Assembly: GCA_030549335.1 (NCBI GenBank)
Contig: CM060196.1
Coordinates: 19,550,501 to 19,614,500, forward strand
Origin: Pontederia crassipes
Lineage: Eukaryota > Streptophyta > Magnoliopsida > Commelinales > Pontederiaceae
DNA: 64,000 bases
Reading direction: 5' to 3'
Part shown: positions 24,240-36,240 of the stretch, piece after piece
Layout: every line of letters starts with the position of its first letter
How positions within the stretch are numbered: the first letter of the stretch is position 1
Translations under genes and position numbers: made by a program
Notes under the pieces: model-generated
Databases searched by the model: none
What the model saw: the letters and a program-made list of their open reading frames with translations, nothing else
What the model was told of the DNA's origin: nothing

Positions 24240-24427
24240 AGGGGCGGATCAAGAACAAATATTTGAGGGGTCAAGTTTCGAACCCAACACTTCTAGCCAA
24301 GATAAGAACCTATCTATTTAAGGGGGGCCCAAAAAATATTTAATCCTAAAATTTTCATATTAGTATATAAAATTAATAATATTTTAAAAAGTTTAGGGAG
24401 GCCCTCAACACATACGTGGGTCCGCCC
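24240..24427. mobile_element. Small TIR element (MITE) of about 188 bp
   Basis: The ends AGGGGCGGATC and GGGTCCGCCC are inverted repeats, and an 8-bp direct repeat CCGCCCAC lies at 24232-24239 and 24428-24435. An 8-bp duplication fits the hAT superfamily; the family is otherwise unknown to me. Confidence 0.6.
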
Positions 24428-24520
24428 CCGCCCACGTATCCATATGTAAATGGGACCACCCGATTTGATACAAATGAGGAAATGGCCTCTTATTGCATTA
24501 TATTTTGCATTTTTATAAGG

Positions 24521-24957
24521 GTTATTTTAAAAAAACTCTTCTAAAATATTATGATTTTCTATTTCTAATCATAAATTATGAACTTATTTTTTTATCCATA
24601 AACTATCACGATTTTTTTACTTTAATCCTTTCATCTACTTCTGTTACGTTTTCTGTTACTTTTGATTTTTTTTCTATTTATAAAATAATTAAATTATCCC
24701 TCCCTTCATAATATATCAAATAATAAATATAAAAAAGAAAAAAAGAAAAAAATCGGAGAGAGGATAATTTAGTCTTTTTAATAAATGATAATTTTTTTTG
24801 TTTACCACTTTGATCCTTCTAACGATTTTTTTTATTTTTTATATTTATTATTTCATATTTTTCTGGAGCGAGGGATAATTTAGTTTTTTCATAAATAAAA
24901 AAAAATAAAAGTAACGAAAAACGTAAAAGAAGAGGATGGGAGGACTAAAGTGGGGTT
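24521..24957. repeat. Foldback element, copy B (right end lost)
   Basis: Same arms as copies A and C: TTATGAACTTATTTTTTT and TTTACTTTAATCCT on the left, AACGAAAAACGTAAAAG ... GGACTAAAGTGG on the right. The outermost ~100 bp of the right arm are missing, replaced by unrelated AT-rich sequence. Confidence 0.65.
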
Positions 24958-25847
24958 CTGAAAAAATTATCCGAAAAAATTGACCCGTTAAAGGGTGATT
25001 TTTATTTTTTTTCAAAATGATTATGGGATAGTTATTTTAATTTTAAAAATCGATCCAAAAAATAATGATTAATTTTTTCAATGGAAAACTCGATCCGACC
25101 TGAATTACTTTCACCCCTATAAGAGAATAAAGATCAATAACACAAAAGTCTATATGAAGTTTTATATTATTTAAAATTTAAATTATAAAATGAAGTATTT
25201 TAAATGTAAAATTATCTACATATTTAAAATAATATTTTTACTATTTAAAATAAATTATTAGATATACTTTATATTAAAAATAAAAGAAAATTTTATAAAA
25301 AAAATGTCGGATAATTCGACTTGAGTCTGATTAAATTAGATGGTGCCTTAAAATAAACTGAAACCCACCAAACTTAATCAGGTCATAAACACTCCCACAT
25401 AATACACAACATATAAGCGAAAAAATTGTGACATGATATTTGCGACCTCTCGTATTTGTTTATAATTTATTAATAATTTTGCACGTTCAAGAAAACAGAT
25501 ATAAAATTTATCGAAAAATATATTAGCCACAATTGTTCTCCATTTAAAATTGAGATTGTTGAATTTTTCCTTCGCAGGTTGGTACTTATAAAAAGTTAAA
25601 AATAATATATGATTAAATATATTTTAATATTCCATAGGTTTAAAATTCACGAGGTCCAATATATTATATTATAATATAATTTTCCACAATTTTTCATTCG
25701 ACATTTTCGATGGATTTCAAAGTCATGGCAAATTCGAAAAACAAAATCAGTCAAAATTGTGAAAGTAATATATTATTAAACATATTTTAATGTTTCAAAG
25801 GTCCGAATTCTCGAATTCCAATATTTCATATTATAATAAAATTTTGA
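24958..25847. other. AT-rich intergenic with degenerate repeats
   Basis: No gene. Fragments around 25310-25390 and 25080-25110 (GATCCGACCTGAATT-like) resemble other patches near 29800 and 47400 and may be old transposon ends. Confidence 0.35.
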
Positions 25848-26346
25848 GTTATTTCCATAAATCTCTCATAAATTATTAAAATTTTTCATATTTAATTTTA
25901 AATTATGAACTTATTTTTTAGATCCTTAAACTTTTTTACTTTAGTACTCCCGTCACTTATGTTACATCTTCAATTAGTTTTACTTTTTTCTATTTATATA
26001 GAGACTAAATTATTTCTCACTCCAAAAAAATATAAAATAATAAATATAATATTGTTGAAAGGATTAAAGTGATAAATAAAAAAAATTTGTCATTTATGAA
26101 AAAGAATAAATTACCTTCTCCCAATTTTTTTCTTTTTATATTTATTATTTAATATATTACGAAGGGAAGGGTAATTTAGTCTTTTCATAAATAGAAAAAA
26201 TCAAAAGTAACGAAAAATGTAACACAAGTAGACGGAAGGATTAAAGTGAAAAAATCATGATAGTTTAAAGATATAAAAAAATAAGTTCGTAGTTTGAAGT
26301 TAAATGCGAAAAATTGTGATAGTTTAGAGAAGGTTTACGAAAATAA
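25848..26346. repeat. Foldback element, copy C (most complete)
   Basis: About 500 bp. The left arm from GTTATTTCCATAAATC and the right arm ending GGTTTACGAAAATAAT are inverted copies. They share TTTTTCATATTTAA / TTAAATGCGAAAAATT and TTTAGTACTCCCGTCACTT / AGTAGACGGAAGGATTAAAG. No coding sequence and no clear target duplication. Confidence 0.75.
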
Positions 26347-26773
26347 TTCTACAATTTTCCAATGAATTTTGCTTTCACAATTCGTGATGAGTTTTGAATC
26401 CGAAATGTGAAATTGGTATACCATTAAATATATTTTAATATTTCATAAATTTAAATTTTAAGATCCAATATATTGTATTATCATTAAATGTTTTAAAAAA
26501 TAAAAAAAAATTCTAACCCAAGGAAGAAAGGCAAGTCTGATCTAACGAGTCACCGTAATTAGATTTCAAAAAAAATTTAACCAATACATAACCTGATCCA
26601 AACATTGACCCTGGGCTAGGTCCAACTGTAGCGGATTGGGCCCGACAGAGTATGTTCAGATTGAGGAATCCAAAACTTGTCCAAAACTTCATGACTATTT
26701 TCACAAGAATTTTTCAAAGTTTTCTTAATCAATTTGAATCATCTTCATGGTATTTATCCTTTTTCTAAACTTC

Positions 26774-26810
<37 letters not shown>

Positions 26811-29800
26811 GATATTATGTGGTAATGGTAATGAACTAGTTCCTGACAAGGACCCATCAATCCCCTCTTTTGCACTTTGTTCTGCTTACTCACCTTGAGG
26901 TTTCAGACCAAAAGAATCTTGCTGCCAAGATTCTGTCCATCATCTACTGTTGTTGGATAACTATTTTGTCCTCCCTGTTTCTAAAGCTGCAATAGACTAG
27001 AGGTCAGTAAAGTTGGAAGCACGCACTTGGCTGGGTCTCTAGTGGTGAACCATGAAGTCCCATCTAATGTACATAAAATAGGCATTTCTATAGAAGTGTA
27101 ATCACCCAAGTTTTCTGGTACCCTTAATGATAAATTATGTATGTATAGAGCATCATTTGCAGTTGTAGATGACCCTTATGGTCACCACGAGCATGAAACA
27201 CTCGACTTAACAATGCAGAAGACGAGCTTATAGAGTAGTCCAACGGCGACCCCTATGCGTAGTAAAAGGGGCAGACTCTATAAATGAAGGGGTTTCATAT
27301 AAGTAGCTTTGACTTTGAATGGTAGGAACTGTCTCAAGATGTTTTCAGCTGGTGTTGACCTATATATGTGATTCAAAGGTTATGTATTTTGACCTACAAC
27401 TATAATTTTAATCTCTGAAAAAAGACTACTCACAAAAATATTTCTTGGGCAAGAACAAAAATGTTTATATTTTTTTCCCTTGTTGGGCTCCACACCATCT
27501 TCAAAATGTTGTTTGGATGAAAAATTAAGAACAAAATGCTGTCTGGTTTTCTTCCTATTCTAGAAAGCTCTAAAGAACTACTTTTTTAAGCATGTGATTA
27601 CTAATTTACTATCAATTTTTATCATGGAAAGAGGACCAATTATTTGATGGAAAAGCTACACGTTGAAGCCATCAGATTTGCTGCAACTTGATTCAGCTGG
27701 ATTTAAGAATTTGCATAGGAAATGGAGACATGTCCTTCAAAACTCTCAGAAAAAAATCATTTAATTTGCACAATTTCTTACATCAATTACCATGGCATGG
27801 TCTTGTTATTTGTATAGCACATCTATACCTGTTCATTCATATGCTGGAAACAGGACAGCTTCCACTAGTTGAGTTGATCTTACTTTACTAATATTTTTTC
27901 AAATTGGATCCTCAATCGTACCAATGGACAATATTGTTAAAATAATATATATATTTTTTTATTGACTTTGAAACAATTATAGGAATGAAAATGTACAAAA
28001 ATATAGAAATAATTCAATAATGATCTATTAGTTGTAATTTAAAATAATTAGACAATAATAAAATGATTTTCTTATTTTTAAATATATATTATTTAATTTA
28101 AGTTATTTTACTTTCCTCTTCAAAAAATGTGAACTTTTTTTTTATTTTTCATGCATTTTTTTCTTATCCTTCTTCAACCATTTCAAAATTACCTTTCTTC
28201 TGTCCATTTAAATCAATCCGCTTACACTCATTTCCTTTTCTAATTCACATAATCTTACAAATTCAAATTAATTTTCCTACATCAATTCAAATCAATATCA
28301 TTATACTTATTTCCACTTCTAATTCAACTCCTCTAATATTCCACCTTTCTTCCTTAATTATACTTTATATTATTTATTTTATTCCTTATTTTTCTCCTCA
28401 ATATTCTATTATTATATTTTCACTACATTTTTTATTTTTGATTAAAAACTGAATTAAATAATTTTTTTAATTTAATCGGACTTTGCCCAATTTGATCCAG
28501 TTCAATTCGATAACTTGGACTAGACTGACCTTTTTTGTAGCCAACTTTCGGTATCTAGAAAATGATGTCCAAATTCATGCAGTGCTAAAAAGCGCACTGA
28601 TCACATATTGAAGATTGACCCACCATCAAGTTCAATTAATTCAGTTAGATCATCTTCGCATCGTGTATTTGACAGTGATAGGTGAGATTCATAGCAAAAA
28701 AAAATTTTACATTCCCAAAAATTCAAAACATTTTTAAAGAAAAGAGGTCGCTTACCACTCCACTTCAAATTGATACCTTATTGCATAAGCAAGGACTAGA
28801 TTGACCTTTGATTTATAGTTGAACCGATTGGATCCACCGGTCCAACCTGGTCTAAAAAGTAATGCCATTTATTGTTGTTCTTTCTTCGTTTTTACATATT
28901 TTTGGCACGCCAATATTTGAGCATTTGTTCCGAATAATTAATTTGACTAAGCTAATCCCATGTCAGGTCACATAGCTATTGCATGGGTATTAAAGGTACA
29001 ACAACCTCTTGTTTTTGTTTTTCTTTTCCTCAAGTGTTAATATATGGATCACAACTCGACAACAAATTGCTGCAACTAATGAATACTATCCACTAATGAG
29101 TATATCCGTTTTAGGGGAGAGAGAGAGAGAATTAGAGCTAATTCAAATTTGACTCAATCTTAATGGTACATAGATGAATGTCTCAATCATGAAGTGAATA
29201 CAGGAACAAAAGAAAAAAGTAAAAGGTGACCCAAAAATTGCATCCATTAGTCGACGTATCATATATATGCCATTAGAGAGACGTGGCATTGTACGATAAT
29301 TGTGGTCGCATGATTCTCATTTTCCCTTACGTCGCCATCTCCGTCGCCCTCTCCCCTCCAAGTAGCTGGGGAATAACACCTCACGTACAAGCCAAAAAAA
29401 CAAAGGGAAAAAAATGGTGATCCAAAAATCCTTCGTCCCCTTTCTCTCTCCTCACACATTTTATGTCGGTGGAGTCTTAAGATGTTCCCGCGTAGAATTT
29501 GATCAGATGGAATCCATCCACTTCTAAAGATTAGATCCAATTCAATTCGATTCAGATTGGATTATTCTACCATAATTTTTTTCTTATTTTCTCTTTTATT
29601 TAATATAAAAATATTATATAATATTTATTTAAAAAATATAAAATAACTTATTCAATATTTAAATATTATTTTACATATTTAAAATATTTTATTTTTAAAA
29701 TTTTAAATTTTTACACATAATATAAATTGAAAACTAAAAAAAAATTAAAAAATAAAAATAGAGTCTTCGGGTCAAGTTGAATTAGAAAACTCTGACCCAT

Positions 29801-29990
29801 ACAGGTCGAGTCGGGTCCGATCCAATTTGGATCAAGTCGAATGATCGAGTTCGCGGATCGATCCAACTCGCTAAACACTCCCAGTGGAGTCTTTGTTATG
29901 CTTCCATATTTAATTTGCCCGTTACTAAAATGATTATTCCAGCTATTACTATTACTATTTTTAATTTTTTTTAATTTTATGATCTTCTTT
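26347..29990. other. AT-rich intergenic, no gene supported
   Basis: Contains a short (AAT)n run at about 26777-26811. The 107-codon frame at 28129-28452 is compositional (Phe, Ile, Ser from T-rich DNA), and the other frames show no domain. Confidence 0.4.
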
Positions 29991-30852
29991 ATCAAAGGTT
30001 TCAATTTGTCATCCCTTCAGTGAAGAAATTGCTGATGTGACATGAGTACATATATTTTTGTAGGCATTCGTATTGTTGAAGTTGATACGTCGATCAATGT
30101 TTAAAAGTTATGAAAAGTAACAATTATTTTATATTCTTATTCTAGTCGCTCTATAATGTTATTACTATTATTTTATAATTACACTCTCTTCCAATTATTA
30201 ATTTACTCACCAATGATCCTTTCATCCTTTCAATTGAGTATAAGCGATTTTTCTATTGTGCGACCTATCTGGACGTCATAAATTACATTTCTCTCTTATT
30301 CACATGTGCAACTATTCGACTTGGCAAATACTCCTTTCTAAATTACCTAATATAACAAGACAAATAATAAAATAGTGAATAAGAAAAAATAATAAAGAGG
30401 GGGGCCTCCTCTTCTCCCTTCTTCATCGTCGCACCAACTGCTGACCTCTTCCGTATCTAATGCGCTTGGTGTGAATGGCAAAGCTGATGCTGACAACCCT
30501 TGTGTCACTTTCCTTGGTATTTTGAATTGCATCATCTCCTCTGGTGATGTGCCTTCTCACGAGTCGGAGTTTCCCGTCGGAGCTTCGTGGCACCTTCGCA
30601 TTGTCGCCTCCGGAGATTGCCGACTCCGTCGGCTGAACTCGGAGATGCACACTACGCACTCCATCCCCATGTGGCACCCTCGAGGCATACCTCCAGTGCA
30701 TAAGTATCAGCATGGCCATCAACATCTCACTGAACGCGTCCGCTGCTCTTGTGAAGACCAAGAGGAAAGGTGTGGTCGTGGCATACGCGTAGGGGCGGAG
30801 GAAGAGGGGGAGGGATCACGCATAGAGAGGGGGCGACGACCCCTCTCCGCAT

Positions 30853-31037
30853 TGTAATGAATAATAAGTTTTTGTATTATGCTTTGATAATCTATAATGT
30901 TGTAAAGAACATGATTTTATAGTGCTATTGTAATTACAAAACATGTCGATAGTTATGGAGCTGAGCAGTTAGTCATGAAGCATTTCTTAAGGGGATGAGG
31001 AGTGCTTCATCAGGGAGAGAGTGGAATAAGTCTAACA
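30853..31037 (-). repeat. 3' LTR of copia element
   Basis: About 185 bp matching 34798-34972 (shared blocks GTATTATnCTTTGATAATCTA, GCATTTCTTAAGGGGATGAGG and CATCAGGGAGAGAGTG). On the minus strand it begins TGTTAGAC right after a purine tract (TTGAGGGGCG). Confidence 0.85.
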
Positions 31038-34000
31038 CGCCCCTCAAGAGAGACAGGGCCTTTGCCGCAATAGAAGCTTGTGTCTAATAAATAGAAAGCG
31101 AGCGCCTACGAGCACTTTGGTCATAATGACAATGAAATTAGCTTGCATGGTTATGTAACGAACTACAAGACGATGATGTGCAACCTCATCTTGAACAAAA
31201 TGAAAATCAACTTCTATGTGTTTTGTATGTGTTGGAAGATCGAATTGACAGCTAGATATGTGGCACATATGTTATCACACCATAAGATAGGAGCCCGCGG
31301 AGATGTGCATCCGTGTTCACGCAAAAGAGGTTATGTCCAAATGAGTTCGGCAATAGTGTCAACCAAGGCTTTGTGTTCGCGTGATACCATTCGTTGTTGC
31401 TTAGCAGACCATGATACAAGATTGATGCCAAAATAAATAGCATAGCCACCAAAGGACTTACGATTTTCTTGGTTACCACCCCAATCAGCATTACTAAAAG
31501 CTTGAAGAGTTGTATCAAGTTCTTGAGTACTGACAAGATACCACAAAATTCGCTTAATAGAAATCCAGATATCTTCAGTAGGTTGATGTATGAAGCAACT
31601 GACATAAGTGACAACGTATGCAATGTCTGGCTAGGTGAGAGTTAGATACTATAGAGCCCCAACAATTTGATGATAGAGTATGATCCCAACAACTTTGAGA
31701 TGACTTGTTGGTAGAGCACGAACTTAGAGGTGATTTCACTAGTTTGCATCAAACATTTTGGCACAGCACAAAATGTCACACATGTATAAGCCCGTCATTT
31801 TGTTTTAGTGCTTCAAGACCAAGGAAGACCGATAGTTGTCGAAGATCTTTGACCGCAAAAGTGCGCATGAGATGAGAAGTCACATGTTGAAGTAATGAGG
31901 TGGAGGAACTAGTGAGGAGTAAGTCATCAACATAAACAAGAACATATGCACAGTTGCCCCTGTGTATTGATAGATGAATATAAAGTGTACAGACGCCTAA
32001 AAGCTGAAGAGTTCAAGGGAGGACGCAAGGGTCTGAAACCAAGAGCGCGATGCCTATTTTAGACTATATAATTACTTGCGAAGCTTGTGTACATGCTGAG
32101 GGAAGTTGACATCAAGAAATCTAGGTGGTTGTTCCATGTAAACATCCTAGACAAGATCACGCAAAAATTCATTGTTGATATCAAACAGCTGCAAAGGTCA
32201 ACTGTGGGAGAGTGTCATGAGAGAACAACACGAATCATAGTGGGTTTGATGATAGGACTGAATGTGTCATGAAAGTCTACCCCAAGTGTCTGATGAAATC
32301 CTTTAACCACCAAACGTGTTTTGTGTCGTTCAATGGAGCTGTCTTGCAGGAGCTTTGTTTGGAATATTCACTTGCAACCAACAACATTCATAATTGGGTC
32401 ACGAGGAATTAAAGTCCACGTGCCATTTTGTATTAGGGCATTTATCCCATTGGCCATAGCAACACGCTAGTGAGCATGGTTTTTAGCATTGGAATAACAA
32501 GTTGAATTCGAGATGGTGCTTGCGGTGATAGTCAGAGCTCTTAATTTAGTAAGTGTGCAATAATTGATTGGTTTGCGAAGTCGAAGGACGTGTCATGTAG
32601 TTTGAGGAGAAAGGTGGTGGGGTGGGGTGGTGGTGTGGGTGGTGAGGAGTTGGATGCAGACAATGTGGATGTGGTTTGGGTAAGTAGTGGGGAAGGAGGG
32701 GAAGGGGAGATAGGGGCAGTGGGATGACCGTCCACGGTGATGTTGTGATTTAAGGAGGTGGTGCTGCTGGTTGGTTAGTGGATAAGGGGAATGTGAGTTC
32801 ATTGAAGGTAATACGACATCAAATATAAACTTTATAGTGACACGATGAAGGCAATGATAGCTGAGAATGTTTGCAGGATAACCAAGAAAGATACACTACA
32901 AGGCATGATGATCAAATTTATTTTGATTGTACGAGCGAATGAAGGGGAAGGCAACACATCCAATATATTTTAAGAAATTGGTAGTCAAGTTGTTTATGGT
33001 AAAGGCGAAAAAGGAGACTCCATATTTAACATAGAAGTCGGTAACTGTTTGATAAGCATGGCTACAGTTTCAGTCAAATAATGCCAATAGCGCTTAGGAA
33101 CTAAAGCATGTGTTAATAGGGTGAGGGTGGTCTCAATGAGATGACAAATTTTGTGCTCAGCCTGTCCATTTTGTTCATATGTGTGTGCACAAGTTAAGCG
33201 ATGTATGATACCATGGTGTTGGAGATAAGGAGTCAAGGCGAGAAATTCACCCATTCGATCTGTTTGTAAATTTTGTAATTTGGCAGAAAATTGACATTAA
33301 ATTAACGTATGGAAGATAGGAAATAAAGTTGAAACATCAAATTTATTACAAGCAGAAAAAACCTAAGAAAAGTGAGTATAATCATCTACAAAGATAACAA
33401 GATATTGATGGCCGTCAGAAGATGGAAGAGGAGCATGTCTCCAAACATCAGCAAAAATTAATTACAGTGGGGCAATGCTGCAATTACTTGTGGCTGCTAG
33501 GTGCAGATGACTTGCTTTTCCCTGAATGCATGACGAACACTTCTTAACTGAGGTCTACGGCGATGTTTTAAATTATCGACTGAAAGTACTTTACGGAGAA
33601 CTCGATCAGGGTGGCCTAGATGGGCATGCCATGTGGTGTTTGAAATGGTGGAAAGAAGAATATGAACATGTTGTGGTTGACAAGAACATGGTAGAGTCCT
33701 TCCTTAAGGTTGCCGTGAAGAAGAACATGTTGTGTGGTTCGATCCTTAAGAAGAAAATGATTAGGAAAAAACTCAAAGAAAAAGTTATTATCCTTGGTAA
33801 ATTGATCAACAGATTGAAGAGGTTTTGTTAAGAAAGGAACATGCATGACATGTTTAAAGGTAAGGGATTGAGAGGAAGAAGGAATATCATAATTACCAAT
33901 GTGGTGAGTTGGCAAACTAGCTCCATTTCTAACTTGAAGATCTACTGGACCTTGATAAGGAGTTGCTACGTGAAGTCTTTGGAGATCAGGAGTAGCATGA

Positions 34001-34797
34001 TGCGTGGCGCTCATGTCAAGAAAACATTCTCTATAAGCATGTAGCATGGGAACTTCAACAATGGCAGTGAGTGTTCTTATCACTGGCATTGTGATATGGG
34101 CTTGTGGTTGACATTGTGGAGCCAAGGAAATAGGATGTCGTTGATAGCAGTGATACGAGGAGTGTCCTATTTTACCACAAAGATCTCTCCTTCAATTGGA
34201 TTGTTATCCACGACCCTTGCCACGACCTCGAACATTAGTGTTCGGGTGAACATATGGAATATGTTGTGCACTTGCTTTTGCATAGTTAATAGTTGGCAAG
34301 AGCTTCTCTGAAGATCATTGATTCTGGAGCCTATGAGGAGGCTATGGAGTTCTGAAAATGGTGTGGGTGTTGATTGAGCAACAAGGGAGGACACAACTGG
34401 AGTCTAATCAACATGAAGATTATTAAAAAAACAACCGCATTAAAACATCATGCGAGGTGTGGAAACCGACAACAATTGGCATTACCTCTTTCGAGAGAGA
34501 GAGCCATTTTGAGGACTTGTGCAGAAGGCAGAGCAGTTAAAGCTGAAGAGTCTACTGGATCCTCAGGACATATGTTGGAACCATTGAGATATTCTTGTAG
34601 ATAAAAGCTATTGATAAGAAGTGTCAGTTGGGTAGTCCAAAGAAGATAGTTGTGGGTATCAATTTAATGGAGATAAAATTGTGAGCTTGGTGAAGAGATG
34701 AAAGAGCAAGGGTGGGCAATATAGTATTCTCTGTGGCAATGATAGAAGATGAAGAAGAACATTGAGAAGACATGTTGGACCAAAGAGCTCTGATTCT
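31038..34797 (-). mobile_element. Ty1-copia internal region, degenerate
   Basis: Minus-strand order is standard copia. Protease/GAG-pre-integrase comes first (about 34060-33616: SATHHATPDL, LPTHHIGNYD, QSVDQFTKDN, LLHGNLKEGLY). Integrase follows (33254-32994: GIIHRLTCAHTYEQNGQAEH, ALVPKRYWHYL, KQLPTS), then reverse transcriptase (about 32300: GFHQTLGVDFHD). RNase H is last (31546-31331: FSNADWGGNQENRKSFGGYA, SWSAKQQRMVSREHKA). Stops and frameshifts are frequent, so it is defective. The primer site just inside the 5' LTR reads CAGAATCAGAGCTC, a degraded form of the usual TGGTATCAGAGC. Confidence 0.88.
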
Positions 34798-34972
34798 GTG
34801 TGATAAATAATAAGTTTTTTGTATTATTCTTTGATAATCTACAATGTTGTAGACTAGTGCTATTGTAATTACAAAATATGTTGATAGTTATGGATCTGAG
34901 CAATTGGTTATGGAGCATTTCTTAAGGGGATGAGGAGCGTTTCATCAGGGAGAGAGTGTAATAGGTCTAACA
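34798..34972 (-). repeat. 5' LTR of copia element
   Basis: About 175 bp paired with 30853-31037. Minus-strand ends are TGTTAGAC and TATCACA. The flanking 5-mers (CGCAT and TGCAC) do not match, so the target duplication is lost or borders are off by a base or two. Confidence 0.85.
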
Positions 34973-35727
34973 TGCACTTAGTTGACGAAGACGACAACCT
35001 CAATGTTGAAGACTTGGCCTCATGAAGCTCCACCCGCATGACTCCAAAGCACCATCATATCTGATGAAGACAACCTTCTTCTTCTCAATAGTCGTGTTGT
35101 TGTACGTGCTCAAGCCAAAGTTGTTGTTGCTTGGTTCAACTGATGCTGACGAAGAGCAAGAAAAGAGAGAGTCTCACCCCCCCTCCCTCCGGCGCTAGCA
35201 CCGACAGGTCATTGAAGGGAGAGGGGAAAGGGGGCGACACCACCTTCTTTTTTATTTTAATAATATTTTATTATTTGTATATATTATTTTATAATGTTTA
35301 CAACGAGGTATTCTTCATGTTGAATAATTGCACGTGTTGGAGAGAGAAACATAATGCGTGGCATCTATGTAGGCTGAGCAATCGAAAAATTGCCAATACC
35401 TGATCGAAAGGGTCGCGTTAGTGAAATAAGTTAATAATTGAAGGACATTTTAGTTACAAAGTAGAGTTGGATGACAAAATTGGGGAAGAGGTTAAAGTTA
35501 GAGGCATTTACTAAAATTAAACCGTCAAAATGTATAATCGAAATCAATGATGTTATATTCTTTATCCTGAACACACATGATCACGTAGTCCGAAATTTTG
35601 TGTACATATTTCACTCTTTAACAAGTTCTCGTGTCACTCATTGCAACTCAAATGATTTCATGAGTGAGGAAAGGGGATTAGGGAGCATGAATAAGAATTG
35701 TGAATTAAAAAACCATGTTTTAATTAT

Positions 35728-36240
35728 TGCAAGTGGGATATGAGAACATAATATTGGTCAATGAGGTAACTTATTCTATTTCCTAGAGAAAGATTCCATG
35801 ATTCTAAACCAGAATTTGAAGTATATTCAATGAAAAAATGGGAGTTTATATATAAGTTGACTCTTTTAAGTACGAGCTTTACTTTTTTAAGCAAGGTGCA
35901 TATATTAATTTTATTTTTAAAAAATTATTTGCCTTATGTAGGTTTGCAACTCGATCGGTACACCACTATATATAATTAGCTACATTCACATGAAACTCTT
36001 TTTATATGCACGATTAGGTATAACAAAGAGGGAAAAATTCATCCAATTTTGTAATGTCCCCAAATCGCACTCCGTCACGTGGCAAAATACGCTTTAAGGA
36101 CGCTACGGATCATCCTTATGTGTACATCATATTGACAAAAAAGAAGACTTTGACTGATCAACTAAAAATAGCATCATATGCAGAAGAATGACATCATGAA
36201 TGAGTAATAATATGCGGATAACATTATTATGAAATATGCA
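35728..36240. other. Intergenic, no gene seen
   Basis: AT-rich sequence between two transposons. Confidence 0.35.

Larger units (their letters stand above)
29997..35727. mobile_element. Old element with long inverted arms and GC-rich interior, split by a copia
   Basis: The left arm (about 30150-30420) and the right arm (about 35180-35470) are inverted, diverged copies. For example, ATTTCTCTCTTATTCACATG (left) matches the complement of the right arm's CACGTGTTGGAGAGAGAAAC, and ACAAATAATAAAATA recurs inverted at 30360 and about 35277. Outer borders are approximate; weaker similarity reaches about 29997 and 35727. Inside the arms are GC-rich blocks (30423-30850 and 34975-35240) unlike the flanks. 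The layout resembles a Mutator-like element with gene-fragment cargo, but no transposase and no 9-bp duplication is seen. Confidence 0.5.

Noticed and set aside
24268..24292. tRNA T-arm-like TTTCGAACCCAAC, considered as a SINE head
   Set aside because: No A box or B box pair at the right spacing; the element has inverted ends and an 8-bp duplication, so it is a DNA MITE.
26918..26942. AGAATCTTG...CAAGATTCT palindrome resembling the start of miR172
   Set aside because: Only about nine bases match and the hairpin is far too short for a precursor.
28129..28452. 107-codon plus-strand frame rich in Phe, Ile and Ser
   Set aside because: Pure consequence of T-rich DNA; no domain and no GC shift like the real genes.
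30423..30857. Overlapping 112- and 128-codon frames on opposite strands
   Set aside because: No recognised protein; treated as GC-rich cargo of the inverted-arm element rather than a gene.
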